Below, piece after piece: positions 9,260-17,419 of a stretch of 64,000 nucleotides of DNA (positions within the stretch are counted from its first letter, which is position 1; every line of letters begins with the position of its first letter). A program made the translations under genes and the position numbers. The stretch lies in the NCBI RefSeq assembly GCF_036002945.1, contig NZ_CP108529.1, forward strand, positions 5,203,001-5,267,000, read 5' to 3'. The notes under the pieces are model-generated. The model saw nothing but the letters and a program-made list of their open reading frames with translations, ran no database searches and was not told the DNA's origin. Source of the DNA: Streptomyces sp. NBC_01224. GTDB taxonomy: Bacteria > Actinomycetota > Actinomycetes > Streptomycetales > Streptomycetaceae.

Positions 9260-9334
9260 CCGGTCCCCATCCCATAGGGGTGGCCCCCATCCCGTACGGG
9301 TGCGGATCCCGCACCACCGGGCCACGCTGGAACC

Positions 9335-9862
9335 ATGACCGATGTGACCCCCGTCATCGAGCGTGGCACCAGCGAGACCCATGGTGACCAGCACATCCTG
9401 CGGTTCACGCTACGGCTGCCCCACCCCGTCCCGCGGGTGTGGGCAGCCGTTGCCAGTTCCGAGGGGCTGCCCGGCTGGCTCGCCGCCGCCGACCCGTTCG
9501 AACCGCGCATCGGCGGGGCCGTCACGCTGCGCTGGCTGAACACCGACCGGGACGGGCATGCCACGGTCGCCTCCGGCACCGTCACCGCCTGGGACATCGA
9601 GCGGGTCGCCGAATACACCCTCGAAGGACTCCACGGCCGCATCCGCTTCCACCTGGAGCCACCGCGCGGCGACCATGTGCTGCTGCGCTTCACCAACGAG
9701 TTCCGGGGCGACGACGAGCTGCGCCTGGACTGCCTCGCCGGCTGGCACGACCACTTCCGCTACCTCGTCGACGCGCTCGACGGATACCCCGCCGACTGGT
9801 CGAAGTGGACCCCGGTCCGGTGGGCGGGGCTGCGCGAGGAGTACGTGGAGGCCGAGCGGTGA
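9335..9862 (+). CDS. SRPBCC (AHSA1/START-like) family protein
   Basis: A 175-residue helix-grip protein: an N-terminal LRLPHPVPRVWAAVASSEGLPGWLAAADPFEPRIGG, then GGAVTLRW, VTAWDIERVAEYTLE, and a C-terminal helix with AGWHDHFRYLVDALDG. These are the usual landmarks of the AHSA1/START superfamily, which binds hydrophobic ligands. Ligand unknown. It faces the end of the next gene across seven bases (convergent). Confidence 0.85.
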   Translation: MTDVTPVIERGTSETHGDQHILRFTLRLPHPVPRVWAAVASSEGLPGWLAAADPFEPRIGGAVTLRWLNTDRDGHATVASGTVTAWDIERVAEYTLEGLHGRIRFHLEPPRGDHVLLRFTNEFRGDDELRLDCLAGWHDHFRYLVDALDGYPADWSKWTPVRWAGLREEYVEAER

Positions 9863-9869
9863 CGCGGCG

Positions 9870-11435
9870 TCACGGTGCCGAGGACGGCGGCAGGCACTTC
9901 GGATCCGGCGGCGTGCGTTCAGGCCAGGCGATCGCCACGAACCGCTGACGGGCGTCCTCGGGCGCCAGCTCCACCACAGGCACCGCCTTGTTGTACGGGT
10001 TCCCGTGGTTGTCCAGGCAGATCCAGCCACTGGCCCCCGACACCCGCAGCGAACCCTTCACCCGCGGCCACTGCTCACCCACGTCCGCGGGCTGCGGAAG
10101 CTGCTTGCCGTCCGGGGTCGCCTGCCGGATGCCGTGCACCGCCAGCGACATCGCGTCGTACGCGATGATGACCTGGCCGTCGGTCAGCTCCTGGTGACCG
10201 GTCGGACCGATCGGTCCCACGGGCTTCTTCGCCACCGTGGCCAGCAGGTCCAGGAAGCTCCGGTAGTCCGCCGGGGAACCGCCCGTCGCCGCCCCGCCCT
10301 TCTCCTTCGCCACCGCCCAGGCGTCCGGGTGCGCCAGCGAGGCGTAGCGGACCGTCACCTTGCGGCGCAGCGCGCCCCGGTCGAGCTTCTTGTCGCGGCC
10401 GAGGTACGAGCCCTCGTCGCCGGTCAGGATCGTGAACGGGCGGTTCTGGCAGCCGCGAGCCCCGAGCGCGTTGATGAACTGCCGCAGCTGGGTGTGGCGT
10501 CCGGCGAAGAACACCGTATCCGCATCCGTGTCGCAGATGAGGTGCGTGATCTGCTGGAACGTGTTGGCCGTGGTGCCCTCGTCGTTGGGGTCCTCGCGCG
10601 AGGTGAACAGCTGCGGCTCGTACTGCGTGCCCTTCACCAGCGAGGTGAACGCCGCCCGCAGCGTGTCCGTGTAGTGGTCCCCGGTGCGGGTGTCCTGCAC
10701 CAGCAGCGCCTTGTCCGCCTTCACCTTCCCGAAGTGCGCCAGCGCCCGCGCCTCGTCCCGGTTCGTCGGCGACACCCGCGCCAGACCGGGGAACGGGTCG
10801 CCGCCCGGGCCGTTGGCGATGTCGTCGGCGGTGATCGTGGTACCGACGACCGCGATGTGCGCGGCGGTCAGCTCCTTGACCGCCGACCTGACCTGCGTAC
10901 TGCTGGTGGCGACCCCCGACACGGCCCGCAGATGGTCCGGGGCCCCGGTCATCTTCTTCAGCCGGTCCACCGTCGGCTGCCACAGCAGGTTGTTCTTCCC
11001 CGTGTTGGCGAGAACCAGCCGGATCCCCGGCACCTGCTCGTTCGACAGATGGTTGGCCCGGTACTGCTCGGCGAACGCGCCCTGCAGCTCGCGCTGCATC
11101 TTGGTCTGCATGGCTTCGTCCGTCGACGTCAGCGGCAGCAGCAGCGCGACCGTCGCGTACCGGCCGGGCTTCAGGGTGTCGTTCTCCCGGGCGATGGCCG
11201 CGGCGACCTCGGTCAGCTTCGGCCGCCCGAAGTCGTAGCCGTCGCCGGAGACACCTATGCACTCGTCGCTGCCCTGCGGCCGCTCGACACCCTTCGCGCA
11301 GGAGCGGTCCTCGGGGGCGGTGAGCCGGCCGATGCCGTACCAGCCGGACGTGACGACCAGGGCGCCGACCACCACCGTGGTGACCACCTTCTGCCTTGCC
11401 GTGTACCAGACGCGATAACGCAGTGGATTACGCAT
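9870..11435 (-). CDS. membrane-anchored type I periplasmic-binding-protein-like sensor or receptor
   Basis: A 521-residue protein. After a short basic tail (MRNPLRYRVWYTARQK) a single membrane helix (about residues 17-37) tethers a large extracytoplasmic domain with two-lobed amino-acid/Leu-binding-protein features (NHLSNEQVPGIRLVLANTG, AHIAVVGTTITADDI, TVFFAGRHTQLRQFINALG, VIIAYDAMSLAV). No lipobox is visible and no permease gene is nearby. The start at 11435 overlaps the last eight bases of the upstream ATPase gene, so they are co-translated. Rather than feeding an ABC importer, it may act as a ligand receptor for the ATPase. That role is inference; the fold call is moderately sure. Confidence 0.75.
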   Translation of the reverse strand: MRNPLRYRVWYTARQKVVTTVVVGALVVTSGWYGIGRLTAPEDRSCAKGVERPQGSDECIGVSGDGYDFGRPKLTEVAAAIARENDTLKPGRYATVALLLPLTSTDEAMQTKMQRELQGAFAEQYRANHLSNEQVPGIRLVLANTGKNNLLWQPTVDRLKKMTGAPDHLRAVSGVATSSTQVRSAVKELTAAHIAVVGTTITADDIANGPGGDPFPGLARVSPTNRDEARALAHFGKVKADKALLVQDTRTGDHYTDTLRAAFTSLVKGTQYEPQLFTSREDPNDEGTTANTFQQITHLICDTDADTVFFAGRHTQLRQFINALGARGCQNRPFTILTGDEGSYLGRDKKLDRGALRRKVTVRYASLAHPDAWAVAKEKGGAATGGSPADYRSFLDLLATVAKKPVGPIGPTGHQELTDGQVIIAYDAMSLAVHGIRQATPDGKQLPQPADVGEQWPRVKGSLRVSGASGWICLDNHGNPYNKAVPVVELAPEDARQRFVAIAWPERTPPDPKCLPPSSAP

Positions 11436-13611
11436 CCGAGCCACCGTTCCCCCGCCTCTGTCCGCTTCCGCCCGTGCCCGGTCCACCCGTGTCCGGCGAT
11501 CCCGGCGGCATGGACAGCGGCCGCCAGGCCCTGATGTCCTGCGGCCAGTGCGTCGCCGCGTCCCACAGCACGCTGTTGCCCGTCGGATGCCTGCCGGACA
11601 GTTGTCGCAGTTCGTGCGCCATCTTGTCGACCACCTCTTCGTCCGGCAGTGCCAGTGGATCGGACAGCAGCCATACGGCGTGCAGCAGCCGGCGCAGCTG
11701 CAACTGGAGCTCCACGGCCCGCTCGCCGAGCCCCGCGAGCCCCGTCTCCCCGTCCGGCAGCGAACCGGCCGCCTCGCGGCCGAGCGCGACCGCCTGCCGC
11801 GGATCGGGGCCGGCGTAACCGGGCGGACGCGGATACGGGGCCGAGGCGATGAACCGCAACGAGCCGAGCCAGGTGGTGACATCCCCGTCGGTGAACCGCT
11901 CCCGCAGATGCGTCACGCAGTCCCTCGTCCTGCCCAGCACCAGCTCCTGGTGCAGCCGGTGCGGGACGCTCGGGCAGCGACCCCCGGGCGCGTACGCCGT
12001 GCGCAGCGTTTCGTGCACCGCACGCCACACCGCGTAGTACGGATGGTCGTCGTCCTGGAACCGCAGCCGGTGCAGCAGCAGCGCACGCAGCAGCGGATCG
12101 GCGACGAAGTACTCGGGACCGACCGGCCAGTCCTGGGCCCGTAGTACGTCCCGCACCTGCAGCGCCACATCGCCGTCCAGCGACCGGCCGCGCAGCCGGG
12201 CCGTGGCCAGCAGCCGCGCCGAGTCCTCACCGTGCGCGGCGGCCAGCACACTCAGCACGTCGAGCTGCTGCCCGGGCAGCAGCCGTGCCAGGAGCTCGTC
12301 CGCGACCCGCACCGGCGCCCGGTCCTCACGCAGCTCCACCGTGCGGTCCAGCAGCGCCCCCGGCACCAGCGAACCCGGCTGCGACGATCCCGGCCGCGGC
12401 GTCCCCGGCCGCGGCGTCCCCGGCACCAGCGCCTTGCCCGCCGCCTGCGCCAACAGCGCCACACCCAGCGGGCGCCCACCCGTCAGCCGGTGCACCCCAC
12501 GTGCCAGCCCGGCCGGGGTGCGGCCCACCGGATCGTGCCGGTCGAACGCCGCCTGTACGTGCGCCGGGCCCAGCGGGGTGAGTTCCACGGCCAGGATCCC
12601 GGACGTCACCTCCGAACCGCGGGCCCAGTGCGAGCCGTGCGCCACCTCGGGCAGCCGCCGGCGCACCGCATGGCTCAGCCCCTCGTGGTCACGGGCGCGC
12701 GAGGAGGCGAACAGGGCGATCTGATCGCGCACCCCGGAGGCCCGCTGCCGCAGTACCGGCTCGACCAGCTGCCGGCCCAGCAACGTGTGCGCGTTGTCCA
12801 GCAGCAGCACAGGACGGCCCCGGCGGGCACCCCGCGCCAGACCCCCGTACGCCCGCACCAGATCCGCGACCAGCGCGAGCACCAGATGATCCTCGGCCCG
12901 GCGGCGCAGATCGCCGCCGCGCTCGAAATCGACCGCCAGCTGCCGCAGCCCGATCCTGCCGTTGCCGCCCGCGTGCGGATAACTCCCGTACCAGTCCGCC
13001 GAACGCCGCTGGAACCGGCTGAACGTCTCCTCCAGCACCGTCTCGATCGTGGCCTCGGCGACCATCCCGGCCAGCGGGACCATCGAGTCGAAGGCACTCG
13101 CGGCCAGCTTCGTCAGCACCTTGGTGACCCAGCCCGTCGCCGCGTCCCCACGGGTGTCGACGGTCGCCAGCACCGGGCCGAGCGACTGCAGATCCCGTTG
13201 CGCCCGCGTCTCGTCCTCCCGCGTCCAGGAGATCGAGGCGACCGCCACGAGCCCGAGGCTCAGCCGGGGAAACTGCACCGGCCGCGCGGCATGCACCTTC
13301 GCCGTCAGCTGGGTGGCGAGCTCCGGCAGCGCCCCGGTGACCGGAGTCCAGCCGGGGCCCGGGTCCGCGGGCGGCACGACGGCCTCGCAGTCGACCAGGG
13401 CCACCGGGGTGATCTCCCGGTACAGATGGCGCAGTTGTTTGAGCGCGGCCGTCTTTCCCATGCCGCGGCCGCCGGTCAGCACGGCGACCGGCGGATCGTC
13501 ACGGTGCTCGTAGGCGACCCGGGCGGAGCCGTACGGAGTGAGACCTGTCAGACGCGCCGCAAGTCCGTCGTTGCCGAAGATCGCCTCGCGCCCATACAGC
13601 TCTCTCTCCAC
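11428..13611 (-). CDS. large P-loop ATPase (STAND-like), partner of membrane binding protein
   Basis: A 727-residue cytoplasmic protein. It has a Walker A motif GGRGMGKTAALKQL at residues 47-60, a Walker B-like PVLLLDNAHTLL at about 267-278, and SSRARDHEG as a possible sensor segment. The C-terminal half is an Arg/Leu-rich helical region without a recognised domain. The arrangement recalls STAND/AAA-type NTPases, which couple ligand input to conformational change. The start is GTG with GGGGGTGCT upstream. Its last bases overlap the binding-protein gene. Function unknown; the conserved pairing suggests a two-part sensory device. Confidence 0.75.
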   Translation of the reverse strand: MERELYGREAIFGNDGLAARLTGLTPYGSARVAYEHRDDPPVAVLTGGRGMGKTAALKQLRHLYREITPVALVDCEAVVPPADPGPGWTPVTGALPELATQLTAKVHAARPVQFPRLSLGLVAVASISWTREDETRAQRDLQSLGPVLATVDTRGDAATGWVTKVLTKLAASAFDSMVPLAGMVAEATIETVLEETFSRFQRRSADWYGSYPHAGGNGRIGLRQLAVDFERGGDLRRRAEDHLVLALVADLVRAYGGLARGARRGRPVLLLDNAHTLLGRQLVEPVLRQRASGVRDQIALFASSRARDHEGLSHAVRRRLPEVAHGSHWARGSEVTSGILAVELTPLGPAHVQAAFDRHDPVGRTPAGLARGVHRLTGGRPLGVALLAQAAGKALVPGTPRPGTPRPGSSQPGSLVPGALLDRTVELREDRAPVRVADELLARLLPGQQLDVLSVLAAAHGEDSARLLATARLRGRSLDGDVALQVRDVLRAQDWPVGPEYFVADPLLRALLLHRLRFQDDDHPYYAVWRAVHETLRTAYAPGGRCPSVPHRLHQELVLGRTRDCVTHLRERFTDGDVTTWLGSLRFIASAPYPRPPGYAGPDPRQAVALGREAAGSLPDGETGLAGLGERAVELQLQLRRLLHAVWLLSDPLALPDEEVVDKMAHELRQLSGRHPTGNSVLWDAATHWPQDIRAWRPLSMPPGSPDTGGPGTGGSGQRRGNGGSDA

Positions 13612-13726
13612 AGCACCCCCAGCGCCGATGCCCCACCCGATCTGTCACACCGTCAACATAAGGATATCGGCAGGGTGTTGGAGCAAGGTGAAGATTTTCG
13701 AACGATCGGGGACGCGGCGAGGTGAA

Positions 13727-14173
13727 TCAGCCAACGCCGAGGTCCTCGTTCCAGACATCGGGATGGTTCCGTACGAAGTCCCGCATGATTGCGACGCATT
13801 CGGCATCGTCGAGCAGCACGATCTCCACTCCGTGCCGGGCCAGCCAGTCGTGCCCGCCGGGATAGGTCTCCGCCTCGCCGATCACCACCCGAGAGATCCC
13901 GAACTGCCGCACGAGGCCGGAGCAGTACCAGCACGGGGAGAGCGTCGTCACCATCGTCGTGCCCCGGTACGAGCGCCGGCGTCCGGCCGCCCGGAACGCC
14001 GCCGTCTCCGCGTGCATGGACGGATCGCCGTCCTGGACACGGCGGTTGTGGCCGCGGCCGAGGAGGCTGCCGTCCGGCCCGTAGAGGGCGGCACCGATGG
14101 GGACGCCGCCCTCGGCGAGCCCGGCGCGGGCCTCGGCGAGGGCGGTGGCGAGCATGGCGCGGTAGTCGTTCAC
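13727..14173 (-). CDS. cytosine deaminase-type nucleoside deaminase (yeast Fcy1-like)
   Basis: A 148-residue zinc deaminase. The zinc motif is HAE (His54, catalytic Glu56) followed by TTLSPCWYCSG (Cys81 and Cys84). The C-terminal part GISRVVIGEAETYPGG...LLDDAECVAIMRDF...PDVWNEDLG resembles yeast cytosine deaminase more than TadA, which supports a free-base deaminase in pyrimidine salvage. TadA or guanine deaminase remain possible. GTG at 14173 is chosen because a GGAG lies nine bases upstream and the preceding frame is low-complexity. Confidence 0.8.
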   Translation of the reverse strand: MNDYRAMLATALAEARAGLAEGGVPIGAALYGPDGSLLGRGHNRRVQDGDPSMHAETAAFRAAGRRRSYRGTTMVTTLSPCWYCSGLVRQFGISRVVIGEAETYPGGHDWLARHGVEIVLLDDAECVAIMRDFVRNHPDVWNEDLGVG

Positions 14174-14258
14174 GCGCCCACTCTCCACCGTGCGGACAGC
14201 CGATTCCCGGCACGCACGACGGCCGCAGCGTGTCCAACGACATGTACGGGCCGCCGAC

Positions 14259-14276
14259 AAGGGCCGGCCGGCCCTT
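14259..14276 (-). terminator. perfect palindrome, probable terminator
   Basis: The 18-bp perfect palindrome AAGGGCCGGCCGGCCCTT lies six bases past the stop of the leftward gene at 14282-14686. No clear T-run is present, so this is a moderate call. Confidence 0.5.
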
Positions 14277-14281
14277 CGCGA

Positions 14282-14686
14282 TCACGAAGCGGGTGGCGCC
14301 GACTCCTCCGGCCCCGCCCCGCTCTCGCGACGCTTGAGCTCCTCCTCACGGCGGCGCAGATCCGCCTCCCAGTCCTTGAGGAGCGACTCGTCCTTCTTGT
14401 TCTCTTCCTTCAGCGCCTTCAGGAACTCCGGATTGTCGTCCGGCGCCACCCACTGCGAGCGGTGATTGCGGTGCCATTCGGACGGCGTACGGCCCCCGGC
14501 AGGCACCTGACGCATCTTGCCCGCGGCCAGCCAGACGATCGGGCCGACGATCCAGAACAGCAGGATGATGAAGACCCAGGCGATCTTCGGCAGGTGCTTG
14601 GCCTCGTCCTCGGGGGTGTTCAGGCAGTCGATGAACGCGTAGATCGTCAGCGCCAGAGGCAGGAGATAGATCAGGGCCCGGAACAT
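14282..14686 (-). CDS. PLDc_N domain membrane protein
   Basis: A 134-residue protein with two N-terminal membrane helices (residues 3-22 and 36-56) matching the phospholipase D nuclease N-terminal domain: FRALIYLLPLALTIYAFIDCL and PKIAWVFIILLFWIVGPI, followed by WLAAGK. A charged, coiled-coil-like cytoplasmic tail (LKALKEENKKDESLLKDW, RRREEELKRR) completes it. Such proteins are small envelope proteins of unknown role with no nuclease domain. Confidence 0.85.
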   Translation of the reverse strand: MFRALIYLLPLALTIYAFIDCLNTPEDEAKHLPKIAWVFIILLFWIVGPIVWLAAGKMRQVPAGGRTPSEWHRNHRSQWVAPDDNPEFLKALKEENKKDESLLKDWEADLRRREEELKRRESGAGPEESAPPAS

Positions 14687-14758
14687 GGTGGAAAAGTCCC
14701 CCTGCGGAGAGATGGCGGGGCTTGTCCCGCCCCGGTGACGGGCCCAGAGTAGCCGGTG

Positions 14759-15139
14759 TCAAATGCGCCCCACGGCGAGCAGGTGGGAACCGGCGGCGAG
14801 CAGGTCGGGGTACGGCTCCGCCATGCGGGCCGCGGCCGGCGCGGAGGTGAACATCCGTGATCCGGTGAGTGACTCACCGGTATGCTGCTCGGTCGCTTTC
14901 AGCAGCGCCCGGGCGGGGCCCTCGACGCCGTATACCCGGGTGTCGGTGAAGCCGGCCTCGCGCATTTCCGCCTCCAACTCGGGACCGGTGTGGAAGTGCG
15001 CTCCGGTGAACCGTTCCTGGCCAGCACGCGTGAGTGAGTCCTGGACCCACTGCTGCGTTCTGGGCGCATCCCGAACGGTCGACTGGTGGGAGCGGCCGTC
15101 CTCGGCCGAGGAACTCGGCGTCGACGCCTGGAGCCGCAT
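14759..15139 (-). pseudogene. C-terminal remnant of a SAM-dependent methyltransferase
   Basis: Up to 126 residues are open, but only the last 90 or so look coherent: FTGAHFHTGPELEAEMREAGF, VYGVEGPARALLKA, PYPDLLAAGSHLLAVGR. These match the end of class I methyltransferases, where a HxHxPxEL segment and a final SxHLLAVGR strand close the fold. The SAM-binding N-terminal two-thirds is absent. The ATG at 15139 overlaps the stop of the aldo/keto reductase, so it may be translated, but not as a working enzyme. I read it as a decayed gene. Confidence 0.6.
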
Positions 15140-16023
15140 CAGCCCGGAAGCGCGTGGTCGAGCTGCGTCAGCTCCCCCGGGCTCAGTGTGAGTTCCGCGG
15201 CCTGGGCCGAGTCAGTGATGGAGGCCGGGCGGCTGGCTCCCGGCACCGGGATCACCGCGGGGGAGCGGCTCAGCAGCCACGCCAAGGCGATCTGCTGCGG
15301 GCTGACGCCGTGTTCGGCCGCGATGCGGTGGAAAGCGGTGCCGATGGAGGTCGGGCCGGAGGGGCCGTCGAGGGAACTGCGGGAGATGCCGCCGAGGGGG
15401 CTCCAGGGCAGGAACGCCAGGCCCAGCTCGGTGCTCAGCTGCAGCTCGGGCTCGCTGTCCCGGACGGCGGGCGAGTACTGGTTCTGTACCGAGACGAGCC
15501 CGTCGCCGAGGATCTGATGCGCCTGTCGGATCTGGCTGGTGGTCACGTTCGAGATGCCGGCGGCGCGGATCGTGCCGACGTCGAGCAGGTCGCGCAGAGC
15601 GCCGACGGACTCCGCCCAGGGCACTGCCGGGTCCGGCTTGTGCAGCTGGTACAGGCCGATCGCGTCGACGCCCAGTCGCCTGGCGGAGGCTTCGGCGGCG
15701 CGCTTGAGATGTTCCGGGGTGGCGGTGACGGTCCAGCTGCCGTCTCCGGGCCGCCCGCGGCCGCCCTTGGTCGCGATCAGGACGCCGGAGGTGTCGCCGC
15801 CGTAGCGGGCCAGCGCGCGGGCGACCAGGAGCTCGTTGTGGCCCACCTCATCGGCGTGCCAGTGATAGCTGTCGGCGGTGTCGATGAGCGTGACGCCGGC
15901 GTCGAGGGCGGCGTGGACGGTGGCGATGGCCCGCGTCTCGTCCGGGCGGTCCTCGATGGACAGCGGCATGGCGCCCAGTCCGATGGCACTGACGGTGGTG
16001 CCTGCGATGGTGCGGTGTTCCAT
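15139..16023 (-). CDS. aldo/keto reductase
   Basis: A 294-residue NADPH-dependent reductase of the AKR superfamily. The N-terminus has VSAIGLGAMPLS, then GVTLIDTADSY with the catalytic Asp and Tyr, IATKGGRGRPG with the catalytic Lys, and a C-terminal cofactor loop IPVPGASRPASITDS. Length and order are normal, so it looks intact. Substrate unknown. It is surrounded by gene fragments on both sides, an island of intact coding in a degraded patch. Confidence 0.9.
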   Translation of the reverse strand: MEHRTIAGTTVSAIGLGAMPLSIEDRPDETRAIATVHAALDAGVTLIDTADSYHWHADEVGHNELLVARALARYGGDTSGVLIATKGGRGRPGDGSWTVTATPEHLKRAAEASARRLGVDAIGLYQLHKPDPAVPWAESVGALRDLLDVGTIRAAGISNVTTSQIRQAHQILGDGLVSVQNQYSPAVRDSEPELQLSTELGLAFLPWSPLGGISRSSLDGPSGPTSIGTAFHRIAAEHGVSPQQIALAWLLSRSPAVIPVPGASRPASITDSAQAAELTLSPGELTQLDHALPG

Positions 16024-16038
16024 GGCGGTTCGTGTTCC

Positions 16039-16215
16039 TCAGGCGACGGGGGCGGCGGATGCTGTGAGGGCTTCGGCGACGGCGCCAGGCAGCCGGTCGG
16101 CAGTACGGGAGAAGGCGAAGCCCAGCTGTTTCGCGCGGGTGTTACTCATGGCGTAGTGGCGGTCCCCCTGGTGACCGGTGGCCTGCAGGCGCTCGACCAG
16201 GAGTCTTCCGAAGTA
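16039..16215 (-). pseudogene. C-terminal remnant of an NAD(P)-dependent epimerase-like protein
   Basis: A 36-residue ORF (ATG at 16149) reads MSNTRAKQLGFAFSRTAD and continues to VAEALTASAAPVA. The same frame continues upstream as RLLVERLQATGHQGDRHYA. NTRAKQLGF is the conserved end of extended SDR/epimerase proteins. The rest of the gene is missing, and homology fades near 16215, exactly where the truncated LysR gene begins on the other strand. The family call is moderate. Confidence 0.5.
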
Positions 16216-16265
16216 CCGGCACGGCTCTCCGTCTCACCCCCTCCGCCGTTTCCCAGCACGTAGCG

Positions 16266-17111
16266 GTGTTGGAACGCAGCCTCGGTGCCCAGGTCGTGGC
16301 ACGCAGTACGCGCGGGGTCACCCTCACTCAGGCCGGCCAGATCATGGTCGGGGCCGCCGAGTCCGTCGCAGCCGAGCTCGAACAGGCGAAGCAACAGGTC
16401 GAGCAACTCAGCACGGGTCGCGAACAGCTCACCGTCGCCACCTTCACCAGCGGCGGCAGGCACCTGCTGCCCGGCGCTCTCCCCCGGCTCATGGCAACCC
16501 ATCCCCGCACCCTGCTCCACGTCAAGGAGGGCGAGCCCGAAGAGACCCTGCCCCTCGTCCGACAGGGCGCCGTCGACCTCGCACTCGCCTACCACTTCGA
16601 CGGCCCGCTGCCCGTCGGGCCGGGCCCCTGCTCCAGCCTGCGGTGGGCCGCACTCCTGGAAGACCCCCTGCACGTCGTCATGCACGAGGAGCACCGACTC
16701 GCCGACCGCGATTCGCTCGACATCACCGAGCTGGCGGCCGAGCCCTGGGTACTCGGCTGCCTCAAGACCGAGACATACCTGCGCCGCTACGCCGAGCGCG
16801 CAGGCTTCGAACCGGAAGTACGCGGCACCACCACCGACTACTTCTTCGCCCGCTCGCTCGTCGCCGCGGGAATGGGAATCTCCCTGATCCCTTCCATCGC
16901 GTTCGTCCCGACGGTGCCGGGCCTGCGCGCCGTCCCGATCCAGCCGCCGACTCCGACCCGGCACATCGGCGTTGCCACGATCGGCCGCCGTCGCGACCAC
17001 CCACACGTCACAACGTTCATCGAGGCCCTCCATGAGCAGGCGATGCATCAATCAGCGGTCCCCGGACAACGACTGCCGGCAGCCCAGTCACTGCCGGTCC
17101 TGCGTGACTGA
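16266..17111 (+). CDS. LysR-family transcriptional regulator, 5'-truncated
   Basis: The frame encodes a LysR regulator. The end of the helix-turn-helix (ALRLTPSAVSQHVAVLERSLG, codons from about 16212) is followed by the linker and the substrate-binding fold (REQLTVATFTSGGRHLLPGALPRL, VAAGMGISLIPSIAFVP). There is no in-frame start upstream of GTG 16266, and starting there removes the recognition helix. About 20 N-terminal residues are missing relative to the family. It probably cannot bind DNA normally. It abuts the epimerase remnant, consistent with a deletion removing both 5' ends. Confidence 0.75.
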   Translation: MLERSLGAQVVARSTRGVTLTQAGQIMVGAAESVAAELEQAKQQVEQLSTGREQLTVATFTSGGRHLLPGALPRLMATHPRTLLHVKEGEPEETLPLVRQGAVDLALAYHFDGPLPVGPGPCSSLRWAALLEDPLHVVMHEEHRLADRDSLDITELAAEPWVLGCLKTETYLRRYAERAGFEPEVRGTTTDYFFARSLVAAGMGISLIPSIAFVPTVPGLRAVPIQPPTPTRHIGVATIGRRRDHPHVTTFIEALHEQAMHQSAVPGQRLPAAQSLPVLRD

Positions 17112-17419
17112 CCGCACATCCGTCTCCGACCAGCCAAGTACCTCGCCACCTGGGCCCTGCTGACCCTGTGGCGGTTTCGCGACCGCGCCGCGCTACGGGC
17201 CCCCTCGACGGCTTCAGGGAGGGACTGCGCGGCGGCCAGGGCGAACGGCACCGATGAGCTGGGGCATCGTGGCGCGACTCGCTTTCGCCGGCAGGCCGCC
17301 CATCCTCCGACGACGTCGCTTCGATCGAGGCCGCCCTCAACGCGCACGTCCATGTTGCGGAGAGGCGGAGAGGTGGGGCACCCCGGGTGATCCACCAGGG
17401 TGATGACAAACTGGACGGC
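17112..17419. other. 308-bp intergenic region
   Basis: No gene or convincing hairpin is seen. The promoter for mqnL should lie in the last 100 bp; TGATGACAAACTGG just before the start codon is the only A/T-leaning patch. Confidence 0.3.

Noticed and set aside
7709..9394. A 561-residue minus-strand frame across resB and ccsB
   Set aside because: Low-complexity shadow; both plus-strand proteins have clear family motifs.
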